NCBI RefSeq assembly: GCF_046630445.1
Contig: NC_092335.1
Location: 4,879,501 to 4,943,500, forward strand
Reading direction: 5' to 3'
Source of the DNA: Rutidosis leptorrhynchoides
Taxonomy: Eukaryota > Streptophyta > Magnoliopsida > Asterales > Asteraceae
Length of the DNA: 64,000 nucleotides
Part shown: positions 12,824 through 23,168 of the stretch, piece after piece
Layout: the number at the start of each line of letters is the position of its first letter
Position numbering within the stretch: the first letter of the stretch is position 1
Translations under genes and position numbers: made by a program
The notes under the pieces: generated by a model
Databases searched by the model: none
What the model saw: the letters and a program-made list of their open reading frames with translations, nothing else
Told to the model about the DNA's origin: nothing

Positions 12824-13854
12824 CACTACAAGAAAAGTGAACATTCCCGACGACACTTTTCCCGACGACATGTGTCGTCGGGATTAATACCGCAAAACGA
12901 CAAAAAATTCACTTCTTTGTCAGACTTTTTGTAGTTTTTTGTTGACCGACCTATCCCGACGACATGTCGCCTGGATAGAAGGTACAATAAATTTTCGTTT
13001 CCCTCCAGGTAATTTTCGTTTCCCTCCAGATGCCCGGTCAACGAAATTCAATTCATTAAATTTCTGATCCAGACGACGTCTGGAATCAAATCCCCTTCCC
13101 TGCCTTCTGCTACTTCACTTTTTAGAAACTAAAACCCACAAAATTCCTCTCAAGCACACCGACGATTTTCAACAGAATTAGAAGGTTTCTTCATTGTTTT
13201 AGCTTTCCCCACCAATTTCTCCTAAAACCCGCTCCAAGGTATGATTTATCTATCTCTTTCTTTTCTTTTTCTTTTTTATTTTCGAGATATTGTTGCTCAA
13301 CCTGATTTTTTTTTTTTTTTTATTTAGGGTTTTAATCTGTATGCTTTAACTCGTTTCTTGCGATTTTGTGATGATTTATGAAGTTAGGGTTTGTATTTAG
13401 GTAATTTATTAAAGATTAAAGTTAAGATTTGTGTTTAATTGTTAGATTTATTTATGATGCTAGGTTTTTATTTAGTTAATTTATCAAAGATTAAAGTTAG
13501 GGTTGGTGTTTAATTGTTAGATTTATGAAGTTAGGGTTTGTGTTTAGTTAATTTGTTAAAAGATCGTTAGTTAATTTGTTAAAAGATTATTAGTTAGTAT
13601 TTGTTAAAATATTGGTAGTTGTCATATGAACATTCAATTAAGTAATTATCATCATGTTAGCAATTCGTAAAGCTTTTGCTAACATCAAGTAATTTCTCAC
13701 CTCTGTGAATTGAAATAATACCTGCAAATTGATTTCTTCTATATATGTATCATTTTTAATAGATGCAATTCATGAAAGATCTGCCTTAAATAGAAAATAA
13801 ATTCTAGTGTTTGATTGTATGTACTTGTAACGTAAGGAAGATATTTTCGAGTTC

Positions 13855-13916
<62 letters not shown>

Positions 13917-14687
13917 GATATGCTTTGTTTTGACTGTTTTTAATGTTTATACATTTGTTACAGGGAGATGCAGTTACAATAATGATGTTTATACAATAGT
14001 TTGACTAAGCTGGTTATTAGTTACACTAATAGTTAATAAAGATGCGGCTTGTAAGTTTGTACTCTAGAAATAGAATGATATAAAGATGCAACTTATTAAC
14101 TACAATAAATGTTATTGTTTAGGATTATACCAAATGTTATTGTTTAAGATTATATTTGAATTTTAAACGATTTGTAATCTTTTGAATGATGTTAATATTT
14201 GTGATGTTATTTTAAATGTTTATCATTTACATTTATTTATATTTATTATATTATGGTTTGTTTTTTGTTTTGAACATCTATGCAGAAATTGTATTTTGTG
14301 TAACCAATACGGCTGGACAATAGCTGTTTTGAAGCTGCTGCAAAAAATAATAATACAGGTTTTCCAGACGACATGTCGTCGCAAAAGGGTCGTCGCGAAA
14401 GGTGAATTTGACCAAAAATTTCAAAATCAGTCAACAATTGACTTTTTCATGTCTGACGACATGTCGTCGCAAAAAGTCGTCGCGAAAGGAGCCACCTGAT
14501 CTTTGACTGTGTCAGTCAAAGTGGGTCCCACCGTCGTCGGGATAGACGTAAAACGGGCGTCGGGAAAACCTTTTCGCGACGAGGCTTTAGGGACGACACA
14601 TAAGCGATGACATGTCGTCGGGATAGGGCTATCTAGACGACATGTCGTCGCAAAATGTCGTCTGGAAAGGGCTCATTTGTTGTAGTG
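12824..14687. mobile_element. Complete non-autonomous CACTA (En/Spm) transposon
   Basis: The element starts CACTACAAGAAAA and ends TTTGTTGTAGTG, the inverted ends of the CACTA superfamily. A 3-bp target duplication ATT flanks it on both sides (12821-12823 and 14688-14690). Both subterminal regions are packed with transposase-binding-type repeats built on GACGACATGTCGTC and its CGTCGGGA variants (12840-13085 and 14365-14670). The 1864-bp element has no transposase. Its interior (13100-13240) looks like a 5' leader ending in a splice-donor-like AAGGTATGA and then intron-like sequence. The ORFs over the right subterminal repeats are by-products of the repeats. Confidence 0.9.
13857..13913. repeat. 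(TA)n microsatellite inside the CACTA element
   Basis: About 57 bases of TA dinucleotide lie in the intron-like interior of the transposon. Confidence 0.95.
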
Positions 14688-14775
14688 ATTTGCTGTTAGA
14701 CCGCTCTTATTCATGACACTTGTCATGGAACTACACTGCTGCCACATCAGCGCCACCTCAGCAGCTTCTTTCAAC

Positions 14776-15009
14776 CAGTGGCGAATTCAGGATGAAAATT
14801 TAATGAGGTCCTAATTTTTTTTCTTCTAAAGTTAATCATATTTGAAGGGAATTTTAGTGGTTGTTTACCTCTAAAAAATTTTAAAAAATATGGGGTCTCA
14901 TAGTTAAATTTAGTGGTGTCCTATACAATTTAAAGAATACATCGTATAAAATTTTTTTAAAGTAGTGGGGTCCTTTGACCCCACACCAATACATGTAGAT
15001 ACGCCTCTG
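14776..15009. mobile_element. hAT-type MITE, 234 bp, nested
   Basis: The ends CAGTGGCG and CGCCTCTG are inverted repeats with one mismatch. Eight-base target duplications flank them, CTTTCAAC at 14768-14775 and CTTCCAAC at 15010-15017. It sits inside the Harbinger-like element and is therefore younger than it. It has no coding capacity. Confidence 0.75.
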
Positions 15010-15099
15010 CTTCCAACCACATTCTCAACCACATTCACTAACATTCATCACACCCACCACATTGACTCCACTTCCAATATTAATTATTTTATTATTCTT

Positions 15100-15126
15100 A
15101 TTTAATATTATTATTATTATTATTAC

Positions 15127-15157
<31 letters not shown>

Positions 15158-15240
15158 GTATTTATTTGCTTATTATTCTTTTTTTAAACGTCTTTTATGA
15201 TTATTATTATTATTATTATTTTAAATATAAATATAAATAT
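15100..15240. repeat. ATT trinucleotide array
   Basis: ATT/TTATTA repeats with a few interruptions lie inside the Harbinger-like element. Confidence 0.85.
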
Positions 15241-15769
15241 ATAATATAAATTAATTGTTTTTAAAGGGTAGGATATATACACAGTAAATAAATATACTCC
15301 GTAATACTCGTCTCCTTCTCCCTTTTTATTCGCTCTAGCCCTAAAAATCCCAATCTTCAATTCATCAAATTCTGGAGCGGTGGATGCAACGGCCTTCATC
15401 TGTAAGTTAATTACCATCCTATTTTTTTTATTCAATCGGGCCCCACCACACTGTCCTCCCAAATGTCGTTGCACCACATTTTGTACCACGGTGACTACAA
15501 CTGCGGCCCGACCGCGGCCACTAACATCGGCGTCGTACAACGGCGGGCCAACGGCTAGCCAATGTGAGTGGTCTTAGCTTTTAATAAAAGTTTACCCTTG
15601 GGAACAAATGTTCGTTTTGTTCTTAACCAATAAATTTAAGATTTCTTTCACTTTTGTAAATTCAATATTAGTTTTAGGGTAAACATGATCAAATATATTT
15701 CTTATATTTGATAGTGAACAATTAATTTGTAATAATTCGAGAAAGAATACTAGACTCATACATTGCAAC

Positions 15770-16045
15770 CAGAGGCGTACGTCTTCGAGCATATGCAATA
15801 TAGGCAATCGCCTAGGGCCCAAAATTTTGAATTTTTATTTGATATCAAACAATTGTCGAATAGTTACGTAAATTAAATAAAAAAATTTCGAATAAATATT
15901 GATAATAAGCAATTTGATATGGCAGTATTGAAAACTTCTTGATCAAATTTAGTATAATCTTTTTATCTGTATTAAAAAATATAACGTGTATAAGGGCACA
16001 TTATTATTTTCGTCTAGGGCCTTCTAAATTATTGAGACGACCCTG
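15770..16045. mobile_element. hAT-type MITE, 276 bp, with perfect 8-bp target duplication
   Basis: The left end is CAGAGGCGTACGT and the right end GAGACGACCCTG. The target duplication ATTGCAAC is exact at 15762-15769 and 16046-16053, so the insertion is likely young. The interior holds the CCTAGGGCC and AGGGCC words seen in the other copies. It has no coding capacity. Confidence 0.8.
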
Positions 16046-16053
16046 ATTGCAAC

Positions 16054-18130
16054 ACGGGTATAACGACTTACAGCATCTTAGAAACTACTACATAAACCAG
16101 AAGTAATTTTACTAGTGTAGTAACCTATTTAATACTTCATAACAAATTATTTGAAAAGAATATTATAAAATATAATATCATAACTCTTAAAGAGGTTAGT
16201 AATCAACATTGTGGTATATAAATATAGTAACAAATAGTTAAACTTTAAAATGAAAATTGGATTTTGAACCAGATTGTTAACTAACATAGTACTCATAACA
16301 TATACAGTACTTTATAATAACAAAGGTTACTTAGAAGGCAATGGTAAATTATATTGATAGTTAATTAGTAAACTACGAAAAGAAAGAAAAAAAAACCCTG
16401 AAATCACTTAAAGGTCGAGAAAAAAATCTGATCAAACATTTCAATAAATCATATGAATATAAAACATTTTGTGTCTTTTACATAATATCCTAGATTCCTA
16501 GATGAACAAGCGAATTGATGGCAAGTTTCACGGTAGGGAAAAATCACAAAAATAAAATAAAAAAGCACGGAGTTAAAACAAACAAAGGAAGAAATATTTG
16601 AGAATGTGGGCGTCATATAAGCCAAGTCATAAAGAAAAAATATTTTGTAAATTGAAATGATGGTCAAAACGATGTACAATTGAAGATCAATGACATTCTC
16701 TCATTCATTTGGGTAAAAATAGTATATATAGAAATTTGATGAGTCGATTTTGGTAACCAGTCAGGTTGACGAGTTAGACAAAAAATATGCAATAGTTACC
16801 TGTTTAGAGTACTCCCAACCATTCTCGCCAATTGATCGATCTTCCCTTGCCAATGTTTGGGATCATTGGCAGCACCACACGAATGTTGCACCAATCTAAT
16901 TGCATCCTTCATTTCACTAAAAATTTGGCATATTTCATCACGAGTGTTGTGCTTTTTTTTTTTTTTTTGGTGTACATGTTGTATTTAAAGTGATAAGTTA
17001 TATTAATTAATTAATTGAGGAGGGTTCATGTAATGGTAAAGAAGTGTATCATGATCGATAGTGGTATATATGATGAGTTAGTGTCTTAGTGATGAAATGA
17101 AAATGTTGATTTAGCGTTGATTAATGTGACAGTGTATTAATTTGAAGAAAGGTGTCATAATTGAGATTTGTCTTCTAAGAACATATAACTAATTATGAGT
17201 TTGATCAACCTAAAAGTGTACTCCGTATTATTTTTTAACTTGTAAGAATATACTACTGTATACTTTTGAAATTCTACCTTGGTCGAGTAAACTCAATTTT
17301 GTTACAAATTGCATTTACCATAAATTACTGACGGAATACTAATTATCTGATGCTGACAAGGTAAAAGGGCAGAATATATAAATGAGTCTGTAAAGATTAA
17401 AGTGTAATGAAGGATGGACAATGAAATTTGGTGAAACTGTGAAAGTATTAATTGTGAGTAATGAAGAAACTGACCGACTGACTGGTGTACGTACATCTTG
17501 GTCTAAAAGGGTTTGCAGTGCCAATGGTTTTTGCAATTACAGGAAAAGGAATCTAGTCCACACACAAACAGTGATCGCCGTAGTACAATTCTCTTGCATA
17601 CGGAGTATTTTCTAAACATGTTTTTAACATCGGATGAAACAGGTAGTCAGATTGTGTTGTAGCTGAAAAAACACAAAAAGTGAAATAACTTTGATGGAAA
17701 TAGTTATTAACATGAGAGCAAAAAACAACTGAGATCAAGTGAAAACTGTAGATAAAAATTTTACTCTTTGGAATAAAAAGGTCCTGTGAATTGTTCTCTA
17801 GTAAACAATCCAACAGAGTATTGAATACAGAAGGTGTGTACAAAAGATTTAAATTTAACCAGACATCATTAAAATGTGTTTCTTTTACATTCTGCTGCTC
17901 ATACGGCAATATATGGTACTCTGGTAGCATATAATTAAGTGGGCTTGCAATACCAAACATTTACTAGCACAGCAAATTAATCCTATTTTTATCAAGTAAG
18001 AAGTATTAATGATCTTTTACAATCATACAGCAACAAAATCTAAAATCTCGAAAACATTTTATCTAGCTTGCATACTTAATTACATATCACAACTTCATAG
18101 ATTGTTAGAAAATTAAGTCACGTTTGATGG
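16054..18130. other. Intergenic sequence without supported genes
   Basis: This is AT-rich sequence with a poly-T run near 16952. The longest frame, a minus-strand 135-codon ORF at 17553-17960, has no domain, motif or recognisable homology, and I take it as chance. No RNA gene is seen. Confidence 0.5.
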
Positions 18131-18350
18131 CAAAAAAAAAAAAAAGCAGCAGCAGCAGCCAATACCACATGAGTGGTGTATGGGGGAGGTGAGATGTAGA
18201 CAATCCTTCCCCTATCCGAGAATAAAGACAAGTCGTTTCTCCACCCAGAGTGACACACTCTCAAGAGTAGAGAAAGCTATCCCTCTCTTTATTCGACGGA
18301 TAAAGAGATTGCTTCCGAGAGGACCTCCGGCCTTTAAGTAGAGAAAAGTT
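18131..18350 (-). mobile_element. SINE, second copy
   Basis: On the minus strand the element runs from a head with GGCCGGAGGTCCTCTCGG to a tail CACTCATGTGGTATTGG followed by GCTGCTGCTGC and poly-T. The body matches the copy at 3004-3174 almost base for base from CTTTCTCTACTCTTGAGAG onward. This copy keeps more of the 5' part. The flanking A/T homopolymers prevent a clear call of the target duplication. Confidence 0.65.
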
Positions 18351-18578
18351 TTTTTTTTTTAAAATAAAATCAAAATATTAAAATAAAAATAATAATAGAC
18401 GCCATGAAAATGGTAGAATCAAATTTTCATGGGTTTTAAATCCTGCTTGGAATTTAATTTAGGCTCTAAGAGTCAGCTATATACCGATTGAAAAATGGAC
18501 TAAGCTATATACCTGAAAGAAACAGAAGAGTGTAATATATGAAGCTGATTTAAGAAGTTTGATATTAGGTCAACGATG

Positions 18579-21127
18579 TTAGTCAAACCCAGCACCAGTC
18601 CAACTAGATCCTTTCTTGGGTAGTGCTCCGATTCCTTTACCTCTCGCTTGCGTGACATTTTTCTTTTTTACGCTTCCATCTACATGTCCAATTGTCTTTT
18701 GATTATTATGACTGTCCATACCACTCTGATCCGAAACCACCTTAGTTGATTCATTAGGTGGTTCTGTGTTACTAAGAACTGCTACATCAGGCTTTGTGGT
18801 GATCAATGCAGGTCCCACTGGACTCTGAGCCTACAGAAAAATCACGATTAAGTGTAACGTTAAACTTATTCAGATATTGAAAAATAAAACAAAAATGGAA
18901 AAGAGACTTACAACTTCGGTATGTACAGATGATCTTCTTGGATTCATCGCCTCAAGTCGCCTTTTTAATTCCTCTAGTCTAGCAAACTGAGAGCTAGTGC
19001 TCTCTTGGACCTGTATAAATACAAGTGAGTATGCATGAAGAGTTGCATCCCAAAGAATAATAAGTAAAGTACAAGATTATTCAAATCTTCGCATAGTTTC
19101 TGCTTGACTGCTTCCTCGTCCTTCACAGCTTTCGATACAGCTTCCCAAGCCTGTGACAAATAGAAATGTTTATTTGACCATTTTTGGTTATGTATTCAAG
19201 AACAATACATATATATGAATTAAGGTGAACAGGTATGAATTCAAAGACACGATACCTTCTTAGCTTCTTCTTCCTTCAACTTAGCAAAACGAATCCTCTC
19301 TGTTGACAATTCAATTTTCTTCCTCAGATGTTCAAGTGCTACAAAAGATGTAAATGCAAATGAGATAAAAAGTAATACTTGGCAGTTGGCATTCATATCA
19401 TATGAATATATCCAATATCAAAATTTGCAAACCATATAATGCACCAACCAGCTTTCTTTGGCCCTGCAGTGAGTTTCATTTCCATATTAAGATTCGAAAG
19501 CTCTCGTTCAACATCACGAATTTTGGAATAGTTCTCGTCAATATATCTGGAAATTGTCACAATAATTAACTAGTTAGTTAGTATGTGATAATTCTCATCA
19601 ACAGTTAATGTGTGTACACGACATAATACTCAAAGACCATATACTGTGATGAAGTTAAAGCCAGAATACGTAATGTTCTTCCATCAATGTAAACACATAA
19701 ATGATAAGAATGCATTGTAACATGAATAGTTGGAAGTAGTTCACAAACAATTTTTTTTCTTTTCAATTTTTAAGACAAATTATATTATATACCAAGAACA
19801 AATTACAGAATGCAAAGGGAACAAGGCACTAGCTAAGCCCATTCAAATCAACTATACCATTCGAACACAAAAGATCAGAAAACTAACAATCCAAGACAAG
19901 CAGCATAACAACAACAGAAACATCAAACCACGTACACTTAAAAGAAGTTGTCCCATCTTTCATAAAACGCTACATTTAGGATGTTTTTCTATTATATTCT
20001 TTATAGTCCCCTATATTAACCCCCATAAAACAGCAACTTCGAGCACAGCTGAGGACTTTTTGACCTTTAAACTAACAAGTTTAAGCCTAATATAATCCAT
20101 AATCTAATCAATAACAGCATCAACTGATCTAACCTGTTTCCTTGACACTCTTCTATTCCTTTCTTTACATATAAAATACACAACAGCAGCTTTTAACAAT
20201 CTGTTAACCACATTCCTAATATTTTTTAGATATGGATAACCAGCAGAAGAGTCAATTATATTCTTCAATCCATTTTGTAAAACTCTAAACACAGTCAACT
20301 GTTTCAAAATAAGCCAAATCTTAGGAGTATAACCACAGTTGAAGAATATGCTCATGAGAATCTGGACAATTCACAAACATTGTTTTCTTACACTAGATAT
20401 TAAGATGTATATACAGGTAGGGTAATGGTCTAATTCAGGTTCCTTTATTACAACTTTAAATTAACCGTTTAGCAAAACATCAAATGAATTATATATTGAT
20501 TGACATGTAAAGTTCTCATTTGAAAAATTCAAGTAATATAAGCAAGTAACTAACAGCTTCTATGTACTCCAACCATGGATCAGAAGATCATTGGCGATGG
20601 GAATCAAGTCAATATTGAGCATAGAATTTAACTTGTTTTGTTTTTATAGTTGAACATTCTCAATTAAGAAGATTAAGTTGATAAACTCATTAGAATTATT
20701 CTCCTCTCTCATATCTTACTCCTACTACACAGTAAAATAACTTCTAAAAAGTAAAAACCCTTGAAATTAGATACATAAATAAATACCTAACCTAAGATAT
20801 ACTACAGTATATAAGTTACAATCATTATAATCAATCAGTCAATCAATAGTAATAAACTACTTAATAAACTGAAATACAATAGACTAAAACAAGCAGAGAT
20901 CGAATTTGATAAAGTAGGATGTATGGTAAACGTACTTCCTTAATTGATTTTGCTCTTCTTCAATCATCTGATAACAAAAACGAATAAATTAAGGTTGTAT
21001 TAAAATATTAAATATAGTCATGATTAGAATTGAGAACACGCACCCGCTCAGTGTGGGCGATGACCGGTGATTCGCGAACGAGACCGTCAGGTCCCGTTTC
21101 CGTCCCCAACGAAGGATAGATCGACAT
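18579..21127 (-). CDS. DUF662 / RAB6-interacting-golgin-like coiled-coil protein (ACIP1-like), 7 exons
   Basis: Spliced by hand into 241 codons. Exons on the minus strand: 21127-21044, 20967-20936, 19546-19449, 19338-19256, 19150-19073, 19010-18912 and 18830-18579; all introns are GT/AG and phases agree. The start MSIYPSLGTETGPDGLVRES and the later KLTAGPKKAALEHLRKKIE and QFARLEELKRRLEAMNP blocks are as I recall them for the plant DUF662 family (Pfam Transcrip_act; annotated as RAB6-interacting golgin; Arabidopsis ACIP1 is a microtubule-associated member linked to immunity). Residues about 30-170 are Lys/Glu-rich and predicted coiled coil. The tail from about 160 is Ser/Thr/Asn-rich and basic, ending SWTGAGFD. 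No membrane segment or signal peptide is seen. Intron 2 is long (19547-20935). It lies 2 kb downstream of the helicase on the same strand. The family is well supported; the cellular role is inference. Confidence 0.9.
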
Positions 21128-22245
21128 GATATTATTCCGGATCTAGCGATTGATAAACGAATGTGGATTTTGTAAATAATTAGGAAGATTACAGATTAGT
21201 CAATAGGATAAGATGTTTTACTGGAATTAAGGAGGATAATATGAGGGTGTTATCGTAGTGGTAGACTCGGAAAGCCGAATATCAAGCGCCAATTCTTATT
21301 TTTAAAGATTTTTTTCTTTCTTTTTTTGCTAATTTGTACAGCAAAGTGCACATGCTATAGGCACGATGGTACTAGCTTAATCTTCTTTTTTTTCTTTTTT
21401 CTTTCTTTTTGCCAAAAAAAATAAATACTTCGTTTAGTAATGTTTGTTTTCAGATTTAAACGTGAAAGACCGAAAGGTGAACCGATAGCTTTTTCCTCTT
21501 CAAAGTAGTTGATACTTTGGGCATGAGTTTTTTTTTTTTTTTTTAAGACTTTAGCTTTAAAAAAAAAAAAATCTTGTGAAGTAAAAACAACCGTTTGATT
21601 ATAATAGTTTAAAATTTTGATGGAGAAAAAAAAAGTTAAAAGCTAATTGAATTAGCGTATAATAAAAAAATAATAGTTTTTGTTATTTTATATTTTATTT
21701 TAACAGTTTAAACTACTTTGTAAAACATTTAAAATATATATAAAAAGTTATCAGCTACAAGTTACCACATACAAGCTACCAACTATAAGTTGAAAATTAT
21801 CCGCTACCGGCTAGTTTTGTCAAACATACATTTTGAGAGGGTAAGTAGAATAACTTTTCGTGGCCAAACCGATCGATTTTTACCTTTTCCCTCGCCATTG
21901 TGATAAAACATGACATTTTCGTTTGTCCTTAAAATATGCTTATAGTGAAGTTTTAATCTAACAACTCTCGTAAACATATTAAAACTCCAATTAGGAAACT
22001 AGCTTTGAATGTTTTACTATTTAAATGAATTTTATGTTGAATTACATTCAATTGAATGTTTTGGAAGATTTTTAGGACCCACCAATATGAGTAATATTAG
22101 AAAATTACTCAATTCACAAAAGATAAATGTAGACAATAATGAGAATTCGATGTCAAAACGGACGTTCAAAAAAATTGTTCGTCTAACCCAATTGTTTGAG
22201 CTACCTATCTTCCAAACTTCAAAATGGAGTAATATTAATTGTCAC
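21128..22245. other. Intergenic sequence with a probable MITE (about 21430-21835)
   Basis: Upstream of the golgin-like gene there are C/T-rich and poly-T/poly-A tracts. From about 21430 to 21835 the sequence resembles a plant MITE: it starts with TAATGTTTGTTTTCAG and ends with CTAGTTTTGTCAAACATACA, with an AGCTAATTGAATTAGC palindrome and several GCTAC/GTAGC words. I could not define the target duplication. The frame at 22009-22302 has no recognisable protein features. Confidence 0.35.
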
Positions 22246-22434
22246 CAAGGGCGTCCCGTCGATTTCAATTTTTCACATGCGTCCTGTTCAATTAACAAAT
22301 AATAGGCCTTTTGTATATACAAAAATTAGGTTAAGTTTTTAATTAGTACTAGTACATATTTTTGGATTTTGGGTCCCTTGAGATTATGGGTCATGTGCAA
22401 GCACACATGTTGCACGCCCTCAAATCCGCCCCTG
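22246..22434. mobile_element. hAT-type MITE, 189 bp, with perfect 8-bp target duplication
   Basis: The ends CAAGGGCG and CGCCCCTG are inverted repeats, flanked by identical ATTGTCAC at 22238-22245 and 22435-22442. Inverted, it matches the copy at 11727-11932 (shared GACGGGACG, CAATTTTT and GGGCGTGCAAC-type words). It lies between the two host genes. Confidence 0.8.
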
Positions 22435-22442
22435 ATTGTCAC

Positions 22443-23168
22443 ATATCGTACAAGTTTACTTATCAATTAGTTAGATGAGTCATATCAATTTTCATATTGC
22501 AAATTTTATGGTAGCATTTTTTATTGTTTAAGAGATACTAAAGTTTTATAAAGGAACTATCTATATCTATATATGTATTATTAAACAAATATAATAAGTT
22601 ATACATAAGTTCACCTTTTTTAATTATATTTGCTTTTTTAATTATATTTGCTTTGCCTCTTTTAATTATCGAGTAAGTCTCCACTCTCCCTTATCGTAAA
22701 ATCATGACTCTAACCCGTATAGTAACCCTCATATCGGGTACACACAATCTTAGAATGAGAAATTCAGTTGAATTTTATATAGCGGATTTTGCAATATGAG
22801 ACAAACCGAAACAGTGGAACGTTTATGTCGTGAATAGATTTTGTGGTTCTCAACCCGTTTATAGAATAGAATAAACATAATTTAGATTTAGATAATAGAA
22901 TAAAGCATGTTTAATTATCCAAATGTTACACTCAACAAAAAGGCTGGGGAACTGAAATACAACCCCTGTGTAAACATGAAAACAACCTAAATTAACACTC
23001 ATCCAAACCACTTGCAACAACAAAGAGGACACACTATATAACTAGGAGTCTAGGAGCCACATTGCCATTTTTTTCATCATTATATATTAAAAAAAAATAA
23101 CTACCAACACGCTATAGTGAGAATCAGCAGAGCCTATAAACACTTCTTTGGTACCCTTGAAGCATTGT
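22443..23168. other. Intergenic / 3' flank of the helicase gene
   Basis: This AT-rich sequence presumably includes the 3' untranslated region of the minus-strand helicase. No other gene or repeat is supported. Confidence 0.5.

Larger units (their letters stand above)
14699..15573. mobile_element. PIF/Harbinger-like non-autonomous element
   Basis: The ends are imperfect inverted repeats: GACCGCTCTTATT on the left and, read inward from the right, GACCACTCACATT. A TTA trinucleotide flanks both sides (14696-14698 and 15574-15576), the target duplication expected of PIF/Harbinger. The interior is split by a hAT-type MITE (14776-15009) and an ATT-repeat tract (15100-15240). There is no transposase. 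The short ORFs across the GC-richer right end are not convincing genes. Confidence 0.55.

Noticed and set aside
14182-14499. 105-codon ORF in the right half of the CACTA element
   Set aside because: Its C-terminal part is the translation of the GACGACATGTCGTCGC subterminal repeats, and the start lies in AT-rich filler.
15184-15577. ORFs of 118 and 65 codons on opposite strands
   Set aside because: They overlap each other in the right end of the Harbinger-like element, run into the ATT array, and show no known motif.
17553-17960. 135-codon minus-strand ORF
   Set aside because: It has no recognisable domain, splice context or conserved motif, and lies in AT-rich intergenic sequence; a chance frame is the better explanation.
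19730-20355. ORFs of 121 and 83 codons
   Set aside because: They lie in intron 2 of the golgin-like gene and have no domain; the flanking exons splice across them with consistent phase.
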